Source: Cinnamomum chago
Lineage: Eukaryota > Streptophyta > Magnoliopsida > Laurales > Lauraceae
Reading direction: 5' to 3'
NCBI GenBank assembly: GCA_038049695.1
Contig: CP142452.1
Location: 95,549,501-95,613,500 of the forward strand
DNA length: 64,000 bases
Shown: positions 55,102-64,000 of the stretch, one piece after another
How positions within the stretch are numbered: position 1 is the first letter of the stretch
Layout: each line of letters opens with the position of its first letter
Notes under the pieces: model-generated
Seen by the model: the letters and a program-made list of their open reading frames with translations, nothing else
Database searches by the model: none
Told to the model about the DNA's origin: nothing
Position numbers and translations under genes: made by a program

Positions 55102-56741
55102 ATGTGGCCAGTTACAACAAACCCATTTGTAAGATTTTTATAAGCACTACATCTGTGCCATCAATCATCAAGTTAGCCTGCTATTGAGAAAATGTGTGTC
55201 TACTCATCTGTGCCACTCAAAATGTAGTCTGCAAATCATGTTTTAAATATCGGTTAGCTGATATATTACTTATAGTATCAGATCTTTTGCTTAGTTGATA
55301 AGGGTCTAAAAATGGATTTTGAACCCATGCTATAGATTCATGGGCCCAAAACAATGGCAGCAAGCCAAGTTCTATCTCCATGTGGACCATTACCTTCCCA
55401 TTTTTTTAGGTCTTTGGATTTCTCATGCATGTATCTGGACAGGTCAAGAGGTCTTTCTCTTCTTTTCTCTGGTTTTTGGGTTTTATTTTTCTCTTTCAGG
55501 ACAAAAAGATAAAGTGAAATATGAAAGACAACTATTTTATGTTTAAGTACTATGAAAGGTACATTTTATAGGCTTCCAATCCAAGCATCTACACCCAGCC
55601 TTGGCTTCGTAGCTTTGCCGTCAATCTAATCACTTGAATCTGATTATTGAATTCCAGAAATATGTAGTCACAAAGATACCAAGAAAGAATAAATTTTAAG
55701 AAATTTTCAATCAGACAACCCCAACAAAGTTGAGAACCAAGAAATGGCGTTCCAACTTCATGTGACCGCCTATTCTTACCACCTTTTACTTTTTTGAAAG
55801 GACTTCATCTCTTTCTCTACCATTATCACTAAATCATTCTCATAGTATTTAAGAATTGATTTTGTATAATTTGAGTTTTTCTTAATAAATCAGTAAATAT
55901 ACTTTTCAGTTAATGGTGAACATTCATGGACTGTTGTGTTAGTAATAATTATAATATAAACATCTATGCTTAAAATAAATAAATCTAATAAGCTGAACGA
56001 CCTTGAGCTCGAGCCAAAACCCTTAATTACATGCCGAGTTCAAGCTGAGCCGAGCCAGAGAGGCTCTAGCTCATCTAATTAAACTTGTTGGCCAATTAAG
56101 CCAGCTTGACGACGTTGATTAAGTCAGCACCTGAGCTGAAGGCTGAGGCTATTTGCAATGAGCTGCTGACATACCTAAACAAAGACGTTGCACCTAACCT
56201 CAAGGACAAGACTCAGCATCACTTAAAGAAAGTTATTGTAAATTATTTTTACCTTCCATATAGGAATATAGTTTTGTCTTGGACTCGGCCCAGCCTCCAA
56301 TTTTACTGGGCTCGGTAAATCTCCACACAAGTTGATTTCACCAATAAGGCATCATGGGAAAGCCCACATTGACTCAACCCGGTCATTAATTCAATATGCT
56401 AGTGCTACTGGGCTGGAGCCAGATTAGCATATTCCAGCTTGTTGCACTCTGTGCAAGACACTTCTTTCTTGGACAAAATAATGTTAAAATTGAAGAGGAG
56501 GAACAGGATGGCTGGACTTCAGACTAGCCATCCTGCAATGTAAGTGGCGTGAATGGTGGGGGTGGATAAGATTCCCCAGAAACTTGCTTTGGCAGAGACC
56601 AAGACAATGAGTGTGGCCCACATGTGGCACCTTCATCAAGGGGTACTGTGCCGTTTGTTTGTCCTGGTGTATCATGAATTTGTATAATGTGTGTCATTTG
56701 GTCTTAAATGATCGGGACATGAGCAATGTAATCTAGTGTTC
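55102..56741. other. LTPG 3' flank and intergenic sequence
   Basis: The start of this stretch is the LTPG 3' untranslated region. The rest is AT-rich and non-coding; the ORFs at 55319-55546 and 56106-56318 show no recognisable domain. Confidence 0.45.
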
Positions 56742-56832
56742 GGAGGGCCCTTTTACACTTTACTTTTCTTTGTTTTCACACTTGTGGTTGGAGGGCCCAT
56801 TTACACTTTACTTTTCTTTGTTTTCACACTTA
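56742..56832 (+). repeat. Tandem duplication of about 43 bp, period 48
   Basis: GGAGGGCCCWTTTACACTTT followed by ACTTTTCTTTGTTTTCACACTT, at 56742-56784 and 56790-56832. It abuts the MITE that follows. Confidence 0.85.
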
Positions 56833-57237
56833 CCCTTCGTTTGGGGAGGGGAGAGGGGAGGCGAGGCGAGGGGAGGAAAAATTTGAGGGGATGGAAAATG
56901 AAGGGGAGGGGAGGGAAAATTAATTTTACCTCATCTTATTTGGGAAGTCAAAAAGTAGGGGGAAGAAAAATGAAAAAAGTAAGATTTTGTTTGTTCGTGA
57001 AATAGAGAGAATTACCGTTTTGTCTTAACTTTTGTAAAAACTTTAAAATTATCTTTTACATATAAAGGGCAATTAATCATTTTGTCCATTTTCCCCCTTG
57101 TTTTGGGAGGAAAATTTTTTCACTATTTTTTTCCCCACCCCATCCCCCCCATTTTCCCTCCCCACTTTTCCAAACACCATCAAAAAAAAAAATTCTCCCC
57201 ATTCCCCCCCAGCCCCCACCCCTTCCCAAACGGAGGG
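56833..57237. mobile_element. MITE with G-rich and C-rich arms
   Basis: The left end CCCTTCGTTTGGGGAGGGG and reverse-complemented right end CCCTCCGTTTGGGAAGGGG are inverted repeats. TA flanks both sides (56831-56832 and 57238-57239). The left arm is G-rich (repeated GGGGAGG to about 56920), the right arm C-rich (57085-57225), so a transcript or single strand would fold back. TA flanks and CTCCGTTTGG-like ends fit plant MITEs of the Tc1/mariner or PIF/Harbinger kinds. Confidence 0.65.
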
Positions 57238-57239
57238 TA

Positions 57240-58375
57240 GGCCTTGTGCTGTTGTGCAGGTTCCAGGAAGTTACAAAAGCATCAGAAGAGCATTTCGGTG
57301 ACTGGAAGATTTTGCACCCACAAGGAATCCCTTTTGAACCCATTTTTCTGGATTTTGACTCTCTCTCTCTCTCTCTCTCTCTCTCCAGAGTTAAGCTAAA
57401 AATGCAACTTTCCTATGCAGGAAACTAGAGCAAATTTCCATGAAAAATCCTTTACGCAAACATACCCTATGTGAAAACGCAGACGACTTAGAAGACTTAT
57501 GGGTCACGGATGGGTAAAAAGTCAAATCTTATGGGATTGGACTAAAGCTTTATGCCAGCCTTGTCAGTATTGTTCCACTAAACTTTTCTGTAATTGGATA
57601 AGAGTTGTTCCCGAGATTAAAAGACCTGACTATTTGAATCTAAGTTTTCAGAGTGTGGAAACGCCAAATTTAGAAGTAATTATATATTCGGAGCACATAT
57701 GCACCATCCTACTTATTTGTAATTAATGGGCACAAATATATCTTATTTATATATTTAAGTAAAAAAATTAGAGAAAAAAAATAACTTTATAATTTGATCA
57801 CATAAAATAGACAATAATTAACAAATTAGAAGAAGTTTATTCATTTAAAAGATAAATGTCAAAATCCAGAGATGGATCCGCTTCGAAAATGCCGATTCAT
57901 GTTTTCAGAGCGGAATCCTAGTGGAAGAGGGGAGGTTCCGATTACTAAGATTTGAATGCACTTGACCAATCAAACACCACATGAACAATTCAAACTCCAG
58001 GCCTGAAAAAACTTAGGCCCTGCCCGTTGATCACTCTATAAATGAGAATAATTCCACAACAACTATTGACTTTTGTTGCATGTTGATGATCACAGTACCA
58101 TCTATCTAATGGAGTATACCAGTTCAAGCGATGATTAAACTTAAACCCCATCATTATGTAGCAATTTAAGAGAGTTTGAAAAAAAAAAAAGAAGAAGAGA
58201 TGCTGATTATTTGTTAAATGCGGATTACTATATCCTTTTGCTTGTAATGAAAGGTATTATTTGAAAAATATAGATAATAGGCGCCCACATTCAATTGAAA
58301 TCTTGAATTGACTATTGGGCTTAACACTTCCAGAAAAGGATTGAGAGTTGAGTCTGGGTTGCACTGGCATTAGGG
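57240..58375. other. Intergenic sequence without recognised genes
   Basis: Contains a (CT)n run at 57359-57385 and AT-rich sequence. Nothing else was supported. Confidence 0.45.
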
Positions 58376-58612
58376 CATGATCTTGTTAAGGTCAACGTCC
58401 GCTCTCGTTTTTTAGCGGTCATAATTGTGGTCGAACCCTTGCACTCACCATAAAACTATTATTATGCCGTTTCCTATCACCAATTGATTTTGATATTAAT
58501 GGTAGCTCAATGGGATGTAAGATCCTACAAATGGTATCAGAGCCTGGTAGGTTGTGCCGTTAAAACTATTGTTGTGCCTAACTCAATGGGGTGTAAGATC
58601 CTACATACCTCA
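58376..58612 (+). mobile_element. Copia/TRIM-like retrotransposon fragment with primer-binding site
   Basis: TGGTATCAGAGCC at 58531-58543 is complementary to the 3' end of initiator Met tRNA, the usual primer-binding site of Ty1/copia and TRIM elements. It lies two bases after GGGATGTAAGATCCTACA, an LTR-like 3' end. The same end recurs at about 58590-58606 (GGGGTGTAAGATCCTACA) with shared upstream GCCGTT(N)AAAACTATT and CTCAATGG motifs, as if a second, shortened LTR follows. The 5' limit of the first LTR and the TSD were not found. Confidence 0.5.
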
Positions 58613-61600
58613 GCCAAAACATATACAAGTTTGAAATGGGCTTACCCCAAGCCCAGCTGTTTGACACTCCTGATGTGAAGTGTCACTTTTACAACTATAT
58701 CAGCACATTTGCTGTCCCATTTGTTCCCCTGTAGGCTCTTTTTTAGGACACCTTTTGATTGCAGAGGAAAGAAAGGGAAATTTTAAGGGCTCTGTACATT
58801 GACAATTTCAGAAAAGCACAAGAATTTTAAGGTTTACTCTTCCTCACATATCTTTGGGTGAAGACTTTTTGGCCTGTAAAAATCATAACTTTTTTTTTTA
58901 CTAGTGCAATGAGAGGGAGTGCACCGATATGCAGAAGAAAAAAATCCGACCCCTCTTCTTGCACCTCAAAATCAAGAATTTTAATGAGAACTTTCTTATG
59001 AAAAACTTTTGCACCAAGTATAATATTTTCACTCATTTGCAAAACTATTTCTGTAATTTTTTGGCTTTTTTTTTTTTTGCAAAAATATCGCCGCACAAAT
59101 ATGCTTATTGAGTTTAAATGCTCAATGAAAAGCAAAAGATTAGTAATTGGAGAATTCAGCCTATAAGTTTCATATATACAAAACTTGAAATGTGAGCTCC
59201 CTTGTGATTCATCTAGTCCACTAGATGATGCTCCTGCGGACTAATGTAGTTGTCTCAGTACATTTGGCAAAATGATCCTTAATAGTGAGTGGTTATAGTA
59301 GCTAAAACTTGACACATTATTTTAAAGGCCGTTCTCAAAATTAGAATGATTCACAGCATAACCCATATAAAATAGAATAATTCTCAGCACAATAATATTA
59401 CCAAACGGGCCCTTAGTTTGATCCAAACCATATAAAAGTACTATGAACCATTGTATTTCATCACCTAGGTAGTCTTCCACAGAATACATTAGGTTTTAAT
59501 GATGGCATAGCATGGCATGTAAATGGGCATTCATAAAGAACTGCTTCAAGCTGGGGTTCAGTTTTGTAAATAGGCTGTGTGGTCCATTTCTTGTCAAGTC
59601 AGATCAACGGTCACCAACACCAACCTGAGCTGCAATTTACAGCTGGTATATATTATAAATATCACTCATAGAGACTAGAATAATATTCTATTATTATTAT
59701 TGTTATTGTTATTTGCTTCCCTTGCCATTAGTAGGTGACTGTCCTAATAACTGTAGGACCCATCTAGGAACACAAATGGATATCCCATTATAAATCAGTT
59801 TTTAAAACAACCCATATTCTTAAAAAGAAACAAAACAAAACAAATAAACAACTGATTTCTACGGTCAATATTTAAAATCATAATCCAAAAGAGTAGCTTA
59901 GTTAGTTTAAAACCATGATTTGCACCCGGAGGTTGTACTACACTACCATACTGAGGCTATAGGGGAGTTTTACTTTGCTTCCCTCTGGGCCCGGACCATA
60001 CTATATACATAAAGCCACCTTGTAATTTGATTTAACCAGCACGAATGCAAGGTGGGCTCAAGTGTAAGCATGAGGGTAGAGTCGCATCCGCCAGATTTGA
60101 TAAACCATTTATATAAAATCTTAAAAGATTCAATTTTATTATTTAACTTCTTGATCATTATCCGTACCACCCAAACAAAAATCCGGATCGCTCTCTCTAA
60201 GAAATCGTCTTGTAGATTGGTGGTCTTATGGGCTTGGGAAGTCTTCACTGTTGCAAACATAAAGTACTAAACTTTCATAGAAAGTTATATGGGAAATGTT
60301 CTTCCATGGGATGAAAAAAGATTGCTCCACCTGCAGTTGCTCGTAGGAAAACATATAGCAAGAATACCACTTTTGAAAAACATCTCAGGTATAAACATAC
60401 CACTTTTGAATTGCCATAAGATCCAAACCGCCAAAAGCATACTTCACCCCAAAACGAAGGAAAACAAAACAACAGGAGGATTGGGGAGTGATTAGGACCA
60501 CTGGTTTCCCTTGACCAATGGTTCTGATCCATGAGCATGCATGGTAATGGAGATTGAGGATTGGGGACCATGATGCTTCAAATGCTCTATGTGAATCGGA
60601 TTTCTATTTATTGAACGAGCAAAAGCATTGAGCTGATAAGTACAAAAATGCAAAGTTCCAGTAGTGAAATAAATGACAAAAACATTAAGACAAATGAAGA
60701 CATTACTCAGAAAAAAGTGAACACTGCCTGGCCTCTTCCTTGTATGCCTGTCATCAATATCATCTTCTATCCCATCTCATTTCATTTGCAGACCAATAAA
60801 CCAACAGCCTTCCTGCTGTCTCTAGGTCCCATCATCAGCATCTCCATCTGGGTGTGTAAAATAGCCACACCCCCAAACAAACCAAACCCACTTTGAGAGA
60901 AGAAAAAGGAGAGAAACCAATATCTATACAGTAGTTTGGACTCGTACTTGAAACAAAAAAGACTTTTCGAATTACATTGGTACAAAGTACAAGCAGAGGA
61001 TGGGAGGAATTGATTCAGAGAGAGCGCACTTGTCTTCCTTTCTATCAACACACGGCAGAAAAAAACGAAATGGCTCTCTGGTTGGGTAGTCCGTGGGATC
61101 ATCAAAGTCGTACTGGTTCTGAGTACTTCCTCCCATCATGGACCATTTCTGATGACAAAGCAGGGGACTGTATTTCACTCAATTGGGCTGGGCTTGCTCA
61201 TGCCATCAAGCCAACCCTGCCTACTTTTCTTTGACATTTCTTTGACAACCATAGTTTAAAAAAAAAAAAAAAAAAAAAAATCATTCCAAGTTCAAATCAC
61301 ATGGGCTGATGGGCTGCATTTTGGTTGAGACTTAGACCCCTGCCTACTTTTCTTTGCCATCATCCATACCTTGAAAATTCATTCTGACTTGCCAGCACCT
61401 AACCAGTGTAATTAACCCTAACATCAACTACTAGATGTTTCTACCAAAAAAAAAAAAAACTTACCAGTGTAATTACTTGGCTTCTTGAGTCAAGCGAGTC
61501 AAATGAATATGACCATGTACTCAGACAAAGTTGCCCAAGTTACTCAGCTCGGTGATCCTCTCAGTTGTACTCGAGTTCTGATTTTTAAAACTAGGAAACT

Positions 61601-64000
61601 GTTTAAATCTTAAAACCGGACTTGTCTTGAAATCATGCATGTCCAGTTGAATATCTCAACTGAGCCCGACCAAATTTCTTATCAAACTCACCAAACTTGT
61701 TCAACTCAAAGTGACTCAACTGAGTCGAGTTTAATTGAATTTCAACACAGTGGGCTTGGGCCATGCTTAAGCCCGTTCCATGTGCCATTTTATTTCCTTT
61801 CAAATTCCAAACCGTTCCTATCTCCATTCTCCATGAAGGCATGAATCAAACAAAACCAGGCCCTAGAATACAGTCGTCGTCGTCATCATCATCATCTGTC
61901 TATATAAAGTGGGGCCTGTCTACTCAAGTGGGTGGGTCTGAATCTGATACAAGGCCTACTTCTCAGTAGTCTCTCGATTCGAATGGTCCACAGAGTATTG
62001 ATGTTTCTTTTTACCTGGTAATCAAAGAGTCTGTTGAACAGATTACTATTACTATTACAACTGGTACTTGTACAGAAGACTGAAGAGGACTATTTGTGTT
62101 GAGTTTGATATGGGGAAATGAAAAGAAAGGAGGGAGCTATCAATGTATATATATATTTTATCAAGCATTGGGGGGCATGCACTGGCGCTACTTAATTTCA
62201 TCCGCTCATTGAGTTCAGGTTCTGATGCATCAGATCATGAGCTGATGTCACTTACACTGCAGTCTGCAGTCTGCAGGTCTCGCGTTTGTATGCGCATAAG
62301 CAGCAGAAACAACCGTGCTCTCGTGATCACGTCCGTTTGGAACTTGGATTTGGATCGCATCACTACTACTCTTTGAGAGATATGCAAAATCCCTCACATG
62401 GCCCATTTAATATTAGCCCCAGGAACTAACCCAAAGTTACAATAAGCTAGCCCATGGGTCTAAAAATAGAGCCAGATTCCAGTTCAATGCAGGCTGTGCG
62501 ATCAGACCAGGCTTCGGATAGCCCGCTCACGAGCACCACTAGATGCTTGTAATGCCAGCTTGTTTATGCAGCAGGTCAAATATCATCTCAAGCTTAGGCT
62601 GAAAATGCTGAGGTGAGAAAATTTTGCTAAATGTGTCGTACTAAAATGCATCACATTTATATGATGGGCTAAAAAAATGAGGCCAAGATTTAGTTCAGTG
62701 GTTCAAAATAAAGCCCAAATTCAGTTCAATGTGGCAGGCAGTATCGCTGCGCAAGCACAGTGTCCACCACATGGACATGTAATACAAGAGACCGAACAAA
62801 GTCATGATTCTCAACATGTAATCCATGCTATACCAATGCCCATATACGACTAAAATTTGTACCGTCTATAATCCATATAGTGAGGTGGACTGCCAAGCTA
62901 ATGATTGTACAGACACCACTCTCTCTACCACATCCCTGCACATGGCCTGTTACAGATGTAGATTGATTTGAGTCTAGCCTAGAAAAATTAATGGAGATTA
63001 GCCTAGTTAATTAAAGCACTAGGCGTTGTATCAAAGATAGACAAGAAGGATGCCTTGAAAACAATATGGGCACGTTTGGTAACGGAAGAGGAATCCTATC
63101 TTCGGAGGAATCTTTGGTTCCTCGGAATTAGACTTTCTTCTTTGAGGATTTATGAGGGAGAAGATTCATCGCATTTCACGTTTGGCGAGCACAGAGGAAT
63201 CAGCGATGATTCCTTTGAATCCAAGTTTGGCAACGAGAGAGGAATCCACAAAACAAAACAAAACAAAAAAAAAGGAATTTCTCCATCTCAAATCCATTTA
63301 ACATAACCCAAAAAAAATATTCCATTCAATATCCTCTAATCTATCCTAAAAAGCAAAAAACCATTTTGTACGCACAAAAGAATTTATGAAAATTTTGACT
63401 TAATCTCCCCTTAATGGGAGAGCTTTTATTTTTTAAACTATTTAGGTATCTATAAAATGAAACATTATATGATAACTTCATATAGCAACAATCCATGATC
63501 TTCAATAAATAAACTTCATATAGCCCTTTTTTTTTTTTTGGAAGGGGGGTGGTGTGGTGTGTTGGGATTTCTTAGTGCTGTATAGTGTTGTTTTGGTTGA
63601 CTAGCTGCCTATTTTTCTCTTTTGTCTTGTTGTTTATTTGGTGGTCTATCTGCCTTGTTTGGGATGGCATTTTTGTAAGCCTCTCATTCTGGTTTTTCTT
63701 CCTGTTCTTGGAGTTTTCTGCGCAGTTGCTTTCTTCCTTAATACAAATTTACCTTCTAGCAAATAAAAATTAAAAAAAAAATCTCCCACAATGTCAACGA
63801 ACGCTATAAAAGATGGCCCCTAAACCGTCGACAGACGTAATAAATAGCCGTCTTATTTTAAATAAAAAAAACTAAAAAACAGCCAAAGCTTTCAGCCAAA
63901 ACACCTCAAGCACACACAGTAGCACAAAATAGTCGAGTAGTTTACCAAAGAAAAAATAAACACAAAACATCAAGTGACATGTACACTGGACTCCTATTCC
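58613..64000. other. Intergenic sequence to the window end, no gene supported
   Basis: AT-rich with A-runs (61259-61280, 61447-61460). 61898-61907 reads TATATAAAGT in a promoter-like setting, but I found no ORF downstream that I can support. 63065-63250 begins GGGCACGTTTGGTAACGG and is rich in GAGGAATC motifs, probably a decayed MITE. A minus-strand ORF at 60972-61178 (containing QNQYDFDDPTDYPTREP) looks slightly exon-like, but I recognise no family. Confidence 0.4.
59325..59412. mobile_element. Possible PIF/Harbinger-type MITE fragment
   Basis: TTA occurs on both sides (59322-59324, 59413-59415). The right end, reverse-complemented, is GGGCCCGTTTGGTAAT, a common Tourist-type end; the left end AAGGCCGTTCTC matches it only partly. 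An internal direct repeat TAGAATRATTCWCAGCAYAA is present. Confidence 0.3.

Noticed and set aside
60720..60750. Sequence resembling miR160 or miR408 (CTGCCTGGCCTCTTCCTTG)
   Set aside because: It matches neither mature miRNA without insertions, and I found no complementary arm nearby.
60972..61178. Minus-strand ORF with QNQYDFDDPTDYPTREP
   Set aside because: The composition is mildly exon-like with an AG acceptor-like site, but no family was recognised and no neighbouring exons were found.

Overview
The window reads as nuclear DNA from an angiosperm. It is gene-poor, AT-rich and full of old transposons, and its genes have GT-AG introns. The dispersed GGGCCCAC-type repeats and the family-level matches suggest a woody plant, perhaps a magnoliid, but the species assignment is only a guess. 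Three protein-coding genes can be modelled with confidence, all on the + strand: a CLE25-type signalling-peptide gene (4056-5559), the CCR4 deadenylase subunit of the CCR4-NOT complex (11 coding exons, 22201-31372, 604 aa), and a GPI-anchored lipid-transfer protein (3 exons, 53896-55101, 194 aa). They are functionally unrelated and do not form a cluster.

Almost everything else that can be identified is mobile DNA, and several elements can be delimited to the base by target-site duplications (TSDs). 1-10 kb: the CLE gene, preceded by an 850-bp TIR element (8-bp TSD) and followed by a 2.7-kb solo LTR (5-bp TSD). 10-19.6 kb: a Mutator-like element with TIRs of about 115 bp and a 9-bp TSD. It carries the C-terminal part of a Ulp1/SUMO-protease gene and an 85-bp tandem array built on the palindrome GGGGATATCCCC, and a 4.2-kb solo LTR is nested inside it. 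21.7-32.3 kb: CCR4, with MITE-like insertions in introns 1 and 6 and a duplicated block just downstream. 33-37.3 kb: a broken RTE-clade LINE split by a tRNA-derived SINE (13-bp TSD) and by hAT-like elements. 38-49.7 kb: repeats only, including a second SINE, a 2.4-kb element with a 1-kb AT-rich minisatellite and a captured coding fragment, and small tandem duplications. 49.7-52 kb: a third solo LTR, inverted relative to the one at 11.6 kb and of the same family. 53.7-55.1 kb: the LTPG gene, with a tandem duplication in its leader and a small member of the 2.7-kb TIR family in intron 1. 55-64 kb: MITEs, a copia/TRIM-like fragment with an initiator-tRNA primer-binding site, and unassigned sequence.

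The points most worth checking are: (i) the Mutator-like element with Ulp1 fragment and palindrome array; (ii) the repeated 12-bp palindrome TCGCTCGAGCGA at corresponding places in two solo LTRs; (iii) a family of 8-bp-TSD elements whose ends are packed with CGGATAC motifs; (iv) an apparent Asn-to-Ser change in the CCR4 active site; (v) a 43-codon upstream ORF ending 5 bases before the CCR4 start. No tRNA or rRNA gene, CRISPR array or complete autonomous transposon was found.
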